NCBI RefSeq assembly: GCF_900312745.1
Contig: NZ_OMPD01000014.1
Coordinates: 496,001 to 560,000, forward strand
Reading direction: 5' to 3'
DNA from: Aquimarina sp. AU58
Lineage (GTDB): Bacteria > Bacteroidota > Bacteroidia > Flavobacteriales > Flavobacteriaceae
DNA length: 64,000 nt
The position numbers were made by a program, and so were the translations under genes. The first letter of the stretch is position 1. Every line of letters starts with the position of its first letter. This document shows positions 35,533-44,330 of this stretch, one piece after another. The notes beneath the pieces are model-generated. The model had not been told where the DNA came from. It was given only the letters and a program-made list of their open reading frames with translations, and did no database searches.

Positions 35533-37431
35533 TTATGCAACCGGTACTTCTATATTGATAACTGTACCTCTTTGAATTACAGAGTCTATGAACATATTTC
35601 CGGATAAGGTACTTAACCGAGTCTTTATATTTTTAAACCCAATTCCATCAACTGCTTTTCCACTTTCGAAACCTACTCCGTCATCTTCAAAAAGCAGTTG
35701 TATCGAATCATCATGGTGATTAAGATAGATGTCGATATTTTTGGCTTTAGCATGTTTAAGACAATTAGTTAATAGTTCTTGTATGATTTTAAATAATTCT
35801 TCTGTAAGTGTCGGACTTATTTGGTTGATCTGATTTTTTGGATATGGGTGAAATGATATTTGTTGCCCGCTACCATTGATCACATTGTTTATATATTCCT
35901 TTATTAAGGAAGTAATCGGATTTTTTTGAAACTTTTTGGGAATAAGGTTGTGAGAAAAATCTCTTACCTGATTGTAAGTTTCATCAACTTGTTTAATAAT
36001 GCTAGCTTCCTGATCATCGGTTTTATCCGAGTTAGAAAGTTGCAATTTTATACTTGCCAGATTGCCCCCAACACTATCATGTAACTCTCGTGCCAGACGT
36101 TGCCTTTCTTTATCTTGCCCTTCCATTGTAGCTTTGATCAGATTTAATTCCTGATCCTTCATCAATCCATATACTTTTTGAGTATTTACCTCTTCTTGCG
36201 ATTTGTTGAGTGCTATTTGAGTCTTTAATTTCTGGAAATACATAAACAGCAGGCCAACTACTGGTAGGAGTACAGCGAGAAAACCGATTAAAAATGCCTT
36301 TTTGATAGTTCGTTGTCTTTCAAGCTCACTTTCTTTTAATAGTCGCTCTTCTTTAAGCGATAAGATCTCTTTTTCCTTTTGTAGCGTTTGATATTTAACC
36401 TCTAGTTCTTTTACAATTTTTTTATTTTGTTTTGTTGTAATTCGATTAGAAACATCTACATATTGAGTCATTAATGCATATGCATTTTTATAATTTCCAC
36501 GAGTAGCATAAAGACTTTTTAGCATCTCGATTACTCTTTTTTGTAACTCTAGCCTATTCCATTGTACAGCATTTACATATGCAGAGTTTAATATCATCTC
36601 TGCCGAATCATAATCTTCTAATTTATAATATACCCGACCTATTTGATATACTGCTTCTATATATAAGTCATAGAAATGGTTTTCTTGAGCTTGCTCTTTT
36701 GCAGGCATAAAGTACTCCATTGCTTTGATGGTTCGATCACTAAAAAGCTCGATTCGCCCAAGTTTTAATCGAACTTCTATTGATGTTTTATTTGGAGTAT
36801 CTGGAAGATCTTCTAGTACAGAAAAATAATATGACTTTGCCTTTTCACTATTGTTTTTATAATAATAAATATCTCCTAAAAACTTTCCAGCCAGTATTAT
36901 GGTTTCTTTATTCCTGGATTCTGCAATGCAAGATTCGAAGATGGGGAGTGCTAGTTCATATTTTTTTTGCTTCAGATATACAATACCCAATCCAAGTTGA
37001 TGTTTGTAATGCATAGTTTGCATTTCGGGAATAGGAGAATTAGTAATACCTTCAATAAAGTGTCTCATTGCACCATCATAGAGCCCGTTTTTAAGTTTTC
37101 CGTGTCCGATAATATGGTTTGCTATAGAAAGATATAATGGTTTGTTGGTGATATTTTCTTTTAGTGCTGTTGTTTTTAAAAGATCACCATAATACGTTAT
37201 AGAATCGGTATTGCCTGCCTGTAGGTGTATTTGAGCTATTTTTTCGATAAGCTGTAGGCGTGTGGTAACATCTGGACTGTTTTTAAGCTGGCGATATAAC
37301 TGTGAATCTACGGTATTAGGTATAATACCAAAAAAAGTATAACCAGTATCTTTCTTGTTTTTTTGACTATGCGCAGAAAAGAAAAACAACAGAAGGATGC
37401 TACAAATTCCCTTTATTAGATATGAATGCAT
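35533..37431 (-). CDS. TPR sensor histidine kinase (HisKA_3 / NarL-type)
   Basis: A 632-residue kinase. Signal peptide 'SILLLFFFSAHSQ', TPR repeats in the periplasmic part (about residues 60-350), a coiled coil, one transmembrane helix ('AFLIGFLAVLLPVVGLLFMYF'), and the dimerisation domain 'RQRLARELHDSVGGNLASIKLQL' with phospho-His451. The HATPase domain carries 'IIQELLTNCLKHAKA' (N box) and 'DDGVGFESG' (G1). The long frame starts at 37524, but ATG 37431 opens a proper signal peptide. No response regulator is adjacent, so it is an orphan; its partner should be a LuxR/NarL-type regulator elsewhere. Confidence 0.88.
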   Translation of the reverse strand: MHSYLIKGICSILLLFFFSAHSQKNKKDTGYTFFGIIPNTVDSQLYRQLKNSPDVTTRLQLIEKIAQIHLQAGNTDSITYYGDLLKTTALKENITNKPLYLSIANHIIGHGKLKNGLYDGAMRHFIEGITNSPIPEMQTMHYKHQLGLGIVYLKQKKYELALPIFESCIAESRNKETIILAGKFLGDIYYYKNNSEKAKSYYFSVLEDLPDTPNKTSIEVRLKLGRIELFSDRTIKAMEYFMPAKEQAQENHFYDLYIEAVYQIGRVYYKLEDYDSAEMILNSAYVNAVQWNRLELQKRVIEMLKSLYATRGNYKNAYALMTQYVDVSNRITTKQNKKIVKELEVKYQTLQKEKEILSLKEERLLKESELERQRTIKKAFLIGFLAVLLPVVGLLFMYFQKLKTQIALNKSQEEVNTQKVYGLMKDQELNLIKATMEGQDKERQRLARELHDSVGGNLASIKLQLSNSDKTDDQEASIIKQVDETYNQVRDFSHNLIPKKFQKNPITSLIKEYINNVINGSGQQISFHPYPKNQINQISPTLTEELFKIIQELLTNCLKHAKAKNIDIYLNHHDDSIQLLFEDDGVGFESGKAVDGIGFKNIKTRLSTLSGNMFIDSVIQRGTVINIEVPVA

Positions 37432-37807
37432 TGTAATGATTTTTGTGAGTCCGAAATGAACTACACAAATTAGAGTGTATAATTTCGGGTTAAAACCGTA
37501 TTTCCTTGATTTTAAACTATGCAAAACTACATAAGGTTTTGCAATGAAGTACTATTGGGGTCAAAAAATAACTTAATTTTAGCTTGTTGTATTTAAAAAA
37601 AGAGCAGTTTAGTTCTTTTTTACGGCATAAATGATGATACCATTTACACTTTGAATTTACCGCAATAAAAATTTTCTTTTCCGCATATGCTTCAGAATAA
37701 TAATTAACCATAGCTATGGCTATGCTGAACTTTTCTTCTTTGCATAAACAAAAAATAACTGATTTTCTTTAACGGTAAATTCAAAGTATAACTAGTATAA
37801 GACTATT
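37432..37807. other. Intergenic region with a MITE-like inverted repeat
   Basis: 376 bp between the histidine kinase and the HTTM gene. Its main content is the inverted-repeat element 37644-37791. The only open frame (64 codons, minus, 37517-37711) has no recognisable protein and runs through the repeat. Confidence 0.6.
37644..37791. repeat. MITE-like element with 19-bp terminal inverted repeats
   Basis: The 148-bp element is bounded by TTACACTTTGAATTTACCG and its complement with one mismatch (TTATACTTTGAATTTACCG). The interior is AT-rich, partly complementary, with the palindrome CCATAGCTATGG in the middle. No coding capacity. It could also be a large hairpin that acts as a terminator for the converging or downstream transcripts. 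Confidence 0.55.
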
Positions 37808-39133
37808 TTATTCTTTTTCTTCATATTTGAGAATCCACGGATTTGTAGTAAAATAATTCCACGTAGCACTGGCTAAGTCAACTTTTGGATCGATAAGTGT
37901 TTGGTATTTTTTACCATTAATAGATACTTTACTACGTACATAGATTGCAATATCTTTTTCTTTTGTAGCATATTCTGCCTTGAGTCTTTGTGCAAACTGC
38001 CACATGGCATCTGGTTTTGATGATACTAATCGCAACTGTTTTTTGGAGAGATAATCATTTTTACTAATTAGTTTCTGTAGTGCCTTAGGATCATTTTTGT
38101 CTACAACATAGAAATTAGTAGTGCCATAGCGACCTCTTAACATCATTCGCCAACTCATTCTATGACCTTCTTCTGTCCATAATACATCTCCCGGAATAAT
38201 CCAGTGACGAATAGGGAGCAGGATTTGTATAACAAACCAGACGGTTAATACAGGGAGCAAAAATTTACGGTATGAAGGGATAATTACTTCTCCGGCACTA
38301 TAAAATTCCTTTTTCCTCATAAACAAATGATGTATCCTTTCTTTAGAAAAGAAAAAGACCGTAAATGCCAATGATAAATACGGAAATATCCCTATTTGAA
38401 AAACAATAGAATTAAAAAGATGAAAAAATACACTAAAACAAAAAGCAGCAAGTCGAGTTTTCTTCCATAATAGTAAAGGGACAATTAATAGGTCGAATAA
38501 AATACCATAATAGGCAATAAAAATATGTGTCCAATGTTTCTGAAGAATATTTCCTACAATAGGATAATTTGCTTTGCCAGCCATCAAGTTTTTGGCAACA
38601 GTAAAGTCTAGCCAATCTGGATATAGTTTAGCAACAGATGCATAGGTATATACAATCCATAGTTGAGCAATAATTACCAATATACACCATCTGGGCATGG
38701 CAATTTTTTTAAGTAATGGGTTCTGTTTTACATCTACCGAGAAATAATTTCCTGCGGGTAAAGTGCACATTATTATACAAAGAAGTAACAGGAGATAGTA
38801 GTGATTGTTATAGGATGCTTTTTGCATAAAATAGACCCCTGCCCATAATATGGTATACCCAATCATGCTCCATCGATATTTAAAACCAATCATTACTAAA
38901 AGGCCAAAAATCCCCATTATAGCAAAATAATAATACATGCCATTACCAGGTAAGGGTTGTAAAAAATCTAAACCAATAAAATTAAAGGTAAATCTGGGTT
39001 CGACTAAGGTACGGGTAACCCAGCCTGTAAAAATAGCGCCAATAGCCTCTGAAGCAATCAGGAACCCAAAAAAAACTCGAAATATAATAAGAGAACTATT
39101 ATCTACTTGAGTGAATAGCCAACGATTGATCAT
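37808..39133 (-). CDS. HTTM-domain membrane protein, vitamin K-dependent carboxylase-like
   Basis: A 441-residue integral membrane protein with about eight hydrophobic helices in the N-terminal 290 residues and a soluble tail. It begins 'RWLFTQVDNSSLIIFRVFFGFLI' (HTTM start). 'YTYASVAKLYPDWL' aligns with the segment of human gamma-glutamyl carboxylase that carries the essential lysine (K-L-D-A-D-W there), so the Lys is kept. The reaction in bacteria is unknown; carboxylation or another quinone-linked step are possibilities. The stop/start overlap ATGA with ribF (4 bp) shows translational coupling. Confidence 0.78.
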   Translation of the reverse strand: MINRWLFTQVDNSSLIIFRVFFGFLIASEAIGAIFTGWVTRTLVEPRFTFNFIGLDFLQPLPGNGMYYYFAIMGIFGLLVMIGFKYRWSMIGYTILWAGVYFMQKASYNNHYYLLLLLCIIMCTLPAGNYFSVDVKQNPLLKKIAMPRWCILVIIAQLWIVYTYASVAKLYPDWLDFTVAKNLMAGKANYPIVGNILQKHWTHIFIAYYGILFDLLIVPLLLWKKTRLAAFCFSVFFHLFNSIVFQIGIFPYLSLAFTVFFFSKERIHHLFMRKKEFYSAGEVIIPSYRKFLLPVLTVWFVIQILLPIRHWIIPGDVLWTEEGHRMSWRMMLRGRYGTTNFYVVDKNDPKALQKLISKNDYLSKKQLRLVSSKPDAMWQFAQRLKAEYATKEKDIAIYVRSKVSINGKKYQTLIDPKVDLASATWNYFTTNPWILKYEEKE

Positions 39134-40062
39134 ACTAAAGAATTTATAAAATCACGAGAGAAGTCTTCATCTTGCTGCATAGCATCTTGTAATTGCTCTA
39201 GAGAATCAAATTTTTTCTCATCCCGAATACGTTTTATCATTTCGATCTGAATCTTCTTGTCATATAAATTAAAAGAAGTGTCAAAGAAATGAGCTTCTAT
39301 CGTTTGTTTGGTGCCATTTACCGTAGGGTTTGTGCCGATATTCATCATCCCAAAATAGGTTTTGCTATCAATAAATGATTTTACAATATAAACTCCGTTT
39401 TTTGGAATTAATTTGTAATCTTCTTCGATATGTAAATTAGCAGTCGGATAGTTAAGTTTACGCCCTAATCTTTTTCCTTTTACTACCTTACCAGTTAGCA
39501 TAAAGCAATATCCCAGATATGCATTTGCTTTGGTAATATTTCCATCGAATAATGCTTTTCTGATTTTGGTAGAACTTACGGCAACATCATCAAGATCTTG
39601 CTTAGAAATTTCTTCTACAGTAAAATCATTTTGTACACCATAAGAAGCAAGATCTGTAATATTAGAATTACGATTGCGTCCAAACCGATGATCATATCCT
39701 ATAATAACATGTTTTGCTTTAAGGCAGTCGATAAGCATCTGTTGCACATATTCTCCTGCGCTTAGACGAGAGAATTCTTTGGTAAATGGATGAATAACCA
39801 GATTGTCTAGTCCGGTCTTTTCTAAAATCTGTATACGCTCATCAATAGTATTGATAAGCTTGATATCAGAATCCTGTTGTAATACCATTCTGGGGTGAGG
39901 AAAAAATGTAAGAATAACCGACTCCAGATTATTTTTTCTGGCGCTTTCTATCAGACGTTCTATTATTTTTTTGTGGCCAATATGTACGCCATCAAAAGTA
40001 CCTATAGTAACTACAGACTGAATCTGGCTATCATATGTTTTTGCATTTGTATAACGTTTCAT
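39130..40062 (-). CDS. ribF: Bifunctional riboflavin kinase / FAD synthetase
   Basis: Makes FMN and FAD from riboflavin and ATP. The 310-residue protein has the adenylyltransferase motif 'TIGTFDGVHIGHKKII' (residues 19-34), 'GYDHRFGRNR' and 'VSSTKIRKAL'. The riboflavin kinase domain follows from about residue 185, with 'GKRLGRKLNYPTANL' (P-T-A-N) and 'KNGVYIVKSF'. Complete and of usual length. It overlaps the HTTM gene by 4 bp, and its product is expressed with it. Confidence 0.94.
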   Translation of the reverse strand: MKRYTNAKTYDSQIQSVVTIGTFDGVHIGHKKIIERLIESARKNNLESVILTFFPHPRMVLQQDSDIKLINTIDERIQILEKTGLDNLVIHPFTKEFSRLSAGEYVQQMLIDCLKAKHVIIGYDHRFGRNRNSNITDLASYGVQNDFTVEEISKQDLDDVAVSSTKIRKALFDGNITKANAYLGYCFMLTGKVVKGKRLGRKLNYPTANLHIEEDYKLIPKNGVYIVKSFIDSKTYFGMMNIGTNPTVNGTKQTIEAHFFDTSFNLYDKKIQIEMIKRIRDEKKFDSLEQLQDAMQQDEDFSRDFINSLV

Positions 40063-40227
40063 CTGTTCATTTTTGATTTGATTTCAACTGTCAGATAGAA
40101 TTCGTTAATGAATAATATAACCTGTCTATTGCTAGGTAGATAAGCATTGGTATGATTGTTATAACTCATTTCGAGAAGTAAGATTTTAAGCAATTGTAAA
40201 AATAAAAAATAGTTCTGAGACATTTCT

Positions 40228-40854
40228 TTATTTTCCGTTAAAGGTGTTCATTGTATTTGATGTTCCTGCAGTGGCAAAAGATTTGATCAAAGCGATTCCT
40301 TTTTCTAATCGTTCTGGTATAGTAGATTCTTCTTCAGGGCTCCACTCTCCCAGCACATAATCTACTTGCCTGCCTTTGCCAAATTCATTGCCAACTCCAA
40401 ATCTAAATCTACAATATTTAGAAGTTTGTAATTGTGTTTCGATATCTTTAAGTCCATTATGACCACCGGCACTACCTTTGGATTTGAGTCGGATAGTACC
40501 AAAAGAGAGATTGATGTCATCGGTTACAACCAAAAGGTTTTCTAAAGGTATTTTTTCTTTCTCTAGCCAATATCGAACTGCTTTTCCGCTAAGGTTCATA
40601 TAGGTATTAGGTTTAAGAAGTATAATAGTTCTCCCTTTGTGTTTGTATGTAGTAAGGTCACCTAGTTTTTTGGTTTCAAAAACGAGATTTTCTTCTTTGG
40701 CCAAAGCATCCAGAATTTTAAAACCGATATTATGACGAGTATTGTGGTATTTTGGACCAATATTACCGAGACCCGCAACAAGAAATTTTTTCATGAGATC
40801 TTCTTGAGTTTCATGGGTTTGTTTAGAAAATAATTTTTTAATTATCGAAAACAT
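40228..40854 (-). CDS. pth: Peptidyl-tRNA hydrolase
   Basis: Releases peptide from prematurely dropped peptidyl-tRNA. The 208-residue frame has 'FLVAGLGNIGPKYHNTRHNIGF' (catalytic His in TRHN), 'KPNTYMNLSG' and 'TDDINLSFGTIRLKSKGSAGGHNGL'. The frame begins about 20 residues before the usual start (MKKFLVAG at 40794); such extensions occur in flavobacterial homologues, so both starts are possible. It is in the same direction as rplY, separated by a terminator and a structured repeat, so it probably has its own promoter. Confidence 0.92.
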   Translation of the reverse strand: MFSIIKKLFSKQTHETQEDLMKKFLVAGLGNIGPKYHNTRHNIGFKILDALAKEENLVFETKKLGDLTTYKHKGRTIILLKPNTYMNLSGKAVRYWLEKEKIPLENLLVVTDDINLSFGTIRLKSKGSAGGHNGLKDIETQLQTSKYCRFRFGVGNEFGKGRQVDYVLGEWSPEEESTIPERLEKGIALIKSFATAGTSNTMNTFNGK

Positions 40855-40865
40855 GTTGTTTTTGT

Positions 40866-40984
40866 TTGCGTAAGGGATAGGAGCGGCATCCTTTTTTTAT
40901 TATCCAGAGACTAGTCGAAGGATTGCAAAAAAAGATACAGTATATAGCCCGGCCTCCACGCCGAAGTGGGGGTACGCCCCAAAA
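40866..40984 (+). ncRNA. Structured intergenic element, copy B (with GC-rich hairpin cluster)
   Basis: Reads TTGCG-AAGGGATAGGAGCG, then GCATCCTTTTTTT, a variable hairpin, AAAAAGATACAG, and TATAGCCCGG...CGCCCC, the same order of blocks as 35327-35439. The 3' part (40946-40980) is a GC-rich island with nested stems (CCAC-GCCGAA-GTGG, GGGG-TACG-CCCC). It lies antisense to pth and rplY. A 60-codon frame through it is an artefact. Confidence 0.55.
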
Positions 40985-41001
40985 ATTTCCATAAAAATAA
41001 A

Positions 41002-41034
41002 AAAAGCATTCTGAATTCAATTCAGAATGCTTTT
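41002..41034 (-). terminator. Terminator downstream of rplY
   Basis: AAAAGCATTCTGAATT - C - AATTCAGAATGCTTTT, a 16-bp perfect stem, 21 bp after the rplY stop. Ends in T run on the minus strand. Confidence 0.85.
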
Positions 41035-41054
41035 ATATTATATAATATATAAGA

Positions 41055-41690
41055 TTATGCTTCTGCTGCAGGAGCTTCTGCGCCTTCGGTTGCACCTTCA
41101 GCTGCACCTTCAGTTTCTTCTTCTTCTTCTTCGTCTTCAACTGCTGTACGAGATGTTCTAACCATACAAACAACCGTATTGTCGGGATGTAGGATAGTAA
41201 AGTTATCACTTGCTATATCGGTAACAGTTAATTTATTTCCGATTTTTAGATTAGTGATGTCTCCTTCTATAACATCCGGAAGATTAGATGCAAGACCTTT
41301 TACTTTAATACGTCTTAAGTTAAAACGTAGCACACCTCCATTACGAACACCACGAGAATTTCCTGTTGTTCTGAAAGGAATCTCCATAGTAATTGGTCTA
41401 TCGTCAAAAATTTCAATAAAATCGATGTGTAAAATTTTATCGGTTACAGGATGAAATTGGATATCCTGTAGGATAGCATTTATTTTTGTACCATTATCCA
41501 ACGCTATTACCACGGTATGAACGTCTGGAGTATACACTAAGTTTTTGAAAGCAATTTCTGGCGCTGCAAAGTGTACAATAGTGTCTCCACCATAAATAAC
41601 ACAAGGTACCTGTCCAGCATTACGTAAGGCTTTTGTTGCTTTCTTGCCTACGCTTTCTCTTTGAGATGCATTGATTGTTAATGATTTCAT
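41055..41690 (-). CDS. rplY: 50S ribosomal protein L25 / general stress protein Ctc
   Basis: Binds 5S rRNA. The 211-residue protein has the L25 domain ('[26 protein letters not shown]', residues 10-35) and the TL5/Ctc C-terminal beta domain ('[19 protein letters not shown]...'). It ends in a low-complexity acidic tail (EEEEEET, then Ala/Glu repeats to EAPAAEA), usual in Bacteroidota. It follows prs after 24 bp, a widely kept gene pair, and ends at a strong terminator. Confidence 0.94.
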   Translation of the reverse strand: MKSLTINASQRESVGKKATKALRNAGQVPCVIYGGDTIVHFAAPEIAFKNLVYTPDVHTVVIALDNGTKINAILQDIQFHPVTDKILHIDFIEIFDDRPITMEIPFRTTGNSRGVRNGGVLRFNLRRIKVKGLASNLPDVIEGDITNLKIGNKLTVTDIASDNFTILHPDNTVVCMVRTSRTAVEDEEEEEETEGAAEGATEGAEAPAAEA

Positions 41691-41714
41691 TTTAAAAAAT
41701 TTATTAATTATTAT

Positions 41715-42656
41715 TTACATTATAAAGTTAGAACTGATCGACTGATTGTTATGAACTCGGTTCATCACATCTGCAAATAGATTTGCACAGCTTACAACTC
41801 TGATTTTACTACTTTTTTGTTTTAGAGGAATAGAATCGGTTACAATTAATTCTTCTAGTTTCGAGTTTTCTAATCGCTCATAAGCATTACCCGAAAGGAT
41901 AGGGTGAGTACAGATCGCTCTAACACTTTTTGCACCTCTCTCTATCATTAGATCTGCCGCTTTGGTTAATGTTCCGGCAGTATCTACCATGTCATCTACT
42001 AATACTACATTTTTTCCGGTAACATTTCCAATGAGTTCCATATGTGAAATTACATTGGCTTTTGCTCTTTGCTTATAACATATTACTACATCACTCATTA
42101 ATGCTTTAGAATAAGCATAAGCTCTTTTTGATCCTCCCATATCTGGCGAAGCAATCGTAAGGTTATCCAGCTTTAATGACTGTAAGTAAGGCAAGAAGAT
42201 AGTAGATGCAAAAAGGTGATCTACTGGCTTTTCAAAGAATCCCTGAATTTGATCTGCATGTAGATCCATTGTAATGATTCTTGTAGCTCCTGCTGTTTCC
42301 AGCATTTTTGCAATTAACTTTGCAGCGATCGGAACTCTTGGTTTGTCTTTTCTGTCCTGTCGAGCCCATCCATAATATGGCATTACTGCTGTGATATGTC
42401 TTGCAGAGGCTCTTTTGGCAGCATCAAGCATTAATAACATTTCCATAAGATGATCAGAATTTGGATGTGTTGATCCAATAATAAAAACTCTGGACCCTCT
42501 TACAGATTCTTCAAAAGAAGGCTGAAACTCACCATCACTATAGGTCGATGTAATAACATTACCTAGTTTAGCACCATAGGCAGTTACTATTTTTTCTGCA
42601 AGTTCGGTACTTTGACTACATGTGAAAAATTTTGCTTCTATAACTGCGGTTGGCAT
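41715..42656 (-). CDS. prs: Ribose-phosphate pyrophosphokinase (PRPP synthetase)
   Basis: Makes PRPP for nucleotide, His and Trp synthesis. The 313-residue protein has 'ITMDLHADQIQGFFEKPVDHL' (flexible loop and divalent-cation site, about residue 128), 'YYGWARQDRK' (ATP loop), and the PRPP-binding loop 'VLVDDMVDTAGTLTKAADL' (about 220). All the conserved residues of class I enzymes are present. First gene of a prs-rplY operon; tRNA-Leu diverges upstream. Confidence 0.95.
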   Translation of the reverse strand: MPTAVIEAKFFTCSQSTELAEKIVTAYGAKLGNVITSTYSDGEFQPSFEESVRGSRVFIIGSTHPNSDHLMEMLLMLDAAKRASARHITAVMPYYGWARQDRKDKPRVPIAAKLIAKMLETAGATRIITMDLHADQIQGFFEKPVDHLFASTIFLPYLQSLKLDNLTIASPDMGGSKRAYAYSKALMSDVVICYKQRAKANVISHMELIGNVTGKNVVLVDDMVDTAGTLTKAADLMIERGAKSVRAICTHPILSGNAYERLENSKLEELIVTDSIPLKQKSSKIRVVSCANLFADVMNRVHNNQSISSNFIM

Positions 42657-42782
42657 AGGGTAAAATGTTGTATTGTAATGAGTTAAAACTTTTTTCTAAA
42701 AACAAGGTGCAAATTTAAAAATTTATTTTCACTCTAACCTTTATTTTGTTACTTATTTAATGGCTGGAAAAAAATATTTTGC

Positions 42783-42790
42783 TAATTTTG
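42783..42790 (+). promoter_or_regulatory. -7 box of the tRNA-Leu gene
   Basis: TAATTTTG is a full match to TAnnTTTG and lies 12 bp before the mature tRNA 5' end. No clear TTG -33 box is seen. Confidence 0.5.
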
Positions 42791-42802
42791 CCATCCGAAT
42801 AT

Positions 42803-42884
42803 GCTCGAGTGGCGGAACTGGTAGACGCGCTGGATTCAAAATCCAGTTCTTTCGGGAGTGTGGGTTCGATTCCCACCTCGAGTA
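42803..42884 (+). tRNA. tRNA-Leu (anticodon CAA)
   Basis: Acceptor arms GCTCGAG/CTCGAGT, D arm with GGCGGAACTGGTAGACGC, anticodon stem CTGGA/TCCAG around the loop TTCAAAA (anticodon CAA), an extra arm (TTCTTTCGGGAGT) typical of class II tRNAs, T arm GTGGG-TTCGATT-CCCAC. The first acceptor pair is G-T. CCA is not encoded. Discriminator base A. Confidence 0.95.
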
Positions 42885-42886
42885 CT

Positions 42887-42920
42887 AAAACCCTAATAAA
42901 CTTTTGTTTATTAGGGTTTT
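42887..42920 (+). terminator. Terminator after tRNA-Leu
   Basis: AAAACCCTAATAAAC - TTTT - GTTTATTAGGGTTTT, a 15-bp perfect stem directly after the tRNA. Confidence 0.9.
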
Positions 42921-43610
42921 GTTGTTTTTATGAATAACCATAAGGCAACTTTTAAAATAAAATAGGGTACTGCTAAAAATGTTTTTTCGAGCATATCATA
43001 CAATATATGAAGTAGTTTATACTATTGATACTTTTAAATAACTTTCAAACGCTCAAAGAGTTTGACAACTATATTCATTGTCGATAAAATGCCTATAGAA
43101 ACCTGTGATTATATATATAATAATGAGACGATCTTGTATTTGCAAAAAAATGTCATTTTAGTTATCCAAATTGGATATTGCGCTTCCTCACAAAATAGTA
43201 TTAGGAATATAAATTCTTGTTAAAATAAGTTTTTTTTCTACTTTTTGTTAAGTATTCATTAAAAACGAACAAGGTGTAATTATTTGATCCATAATGTGTT
43301 GTAATTATTTAAATCTGCTTGAAAAATGCAATGTGTTCAAATTGTTATTTATACTAGTATTCATAATAAAATTAACATAAAATTAAGAAGATATGTGGGA
43401 AAGTCATTATAATTTTACTGGTGAAATAATCTTTGTTAAAGAAACAAAGTGAAATTTCATTATCATTTCTTGTTCTTTTATTAGAAATAAGAGATGCTTA
43501 AAAGGAGAGCACAGGTCAAGCAAGTTTTGCTAATTGACCAACCCCCGGTGTGATTTTCGAATCTTATCGAATTTTAATAATACCAATACCCCACTAATTA
43601 CTTTTTAAAA
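42921..43610. other. Non-coding DNA upstream of the polyketide locus
   Basis: About 690 bp with no recognisable gene. It holds a 7-bp dyad TATCCAA-A-TTGGATA (43163-43177), the palindrome ATACTAGTAT (43351-43360) and a hairpin, GGTCAA/TTGACC with inner GCAA/TTGC (43514-43539), whose 3' arm contains the GCTAATTGACCA box found later in each tandem repeat. It is likely to contain the promoter of the antiterminator and synthase genes. Confidence 0.6.
43514..43539 (+). promoter_or_regulatory. Leader hairpin before the tandem repeats
   Basis: GGTCAA-GCAA-GTT-TTGC-TAA-TTGACC folds to a 10-bp stem with a TAA bulge. The 3' side is the GCTAATTGACC box repeated downstream at 43638, 43825, 44010 and 44195. 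Confidence 0.45.
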
Positions 43611-44330
43611 CAAATAAAAATCAGTTGATTGGAAAATGCTAATTGACCAGCTTGAAGTATGTCTAATCGTAAAAATACATGTTCACAACCACACGTCTAA
43701 TTAAGGTTATTTCTTAATAAGATTAAAGATTATTATCAACTCTTAAAACAAACCAACTTAATAATGACTACACCTAAACCACACCAGATTTTTTAAACGA
43801 ATAAGAATCAGTTGATTGGAAAATGCTAATTGACCAGCTTATAGTATGTCCAATTGTAAAATATATCCACAACCACACGTCTAATTAAGGTTATTTCTTA
43901 ATGAGATTAAAGATTATTATCAACTCTTAAAACAAACCAACTTAAATAATGACTACACCTAAACCACACCAGATTTTTTAAACGAATAAGAATCAGTTGA
44001 TTGGAAAATGCTAATTGACCAGCTTATAGTATGTCCAATTGTAAAATATATCCACAACCACACGTCTAATTAAGGTTATTTCTTAATGAGATTAAAGATT
44101 ATTATCAACTCTTAAAACAAACCAACTTAAATAATGACTACACCTAAACCACACCAGATTTTTTAAACGAATAAGAATCAGTTGATTGGAAAATGCTAAT
44201 TGACCAGCTTAAAGTATGCCCAATTGTAAAATATACCCACAACCAAACACCTAAACAAGGCTATAGCTTTTTTAGTAGATCTTAAGTAAGATTAAAGATC
44301 ATTTCAACTCTTAATAAACCGACTTAAATA
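43611..44330 (+). repeat. 185-bp tandem repeats: leader plus truncated start of the NusG-like gene
   Basis: Units begin at about 43611, 43797, 43982 and 44167; equal points are 187, 185 and 185 bp apart. The two middle units look nearly identical; the last is more divergent and runs into the gene at 44331. Each of the first three contains a 10-codon mini-frame, MTTPKPHQIF and stop, at 43764-43796, 43949-43981 and 44134-44166. It resembles the gene's own start MNTAKPNQTI. Each also has the hairpin ATTAAG-GTTATTT-CTTAAT. The array looks like a tandem duplication of leader plus first codons. Confidence 0.9.

Noticed and set aside
37517..37711. 64-codon minus-strand frame upstream of the histidine kinase
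   Set aside because: Overlaps the MITE-like repeat, no recognisable domain, and no start context.
40838..41020. 60-codon minus-strand frame containing VPPLRRGG
   Set aside because: It runs through the structured repeat copy B and the rplY terminator; composition and place show it is not a gene.
43764..43796. Ten-codon mini-frames as real peptides
   Set aside because: Probably by-products of the duplication; kept only as a repeat description because translation cannot be seen from sequence.
43611..44330. CRISPR array
   Set aside because: Units are about 185 bp with no spacer diversity and no cas genes; they are tandem duplications of a leader.
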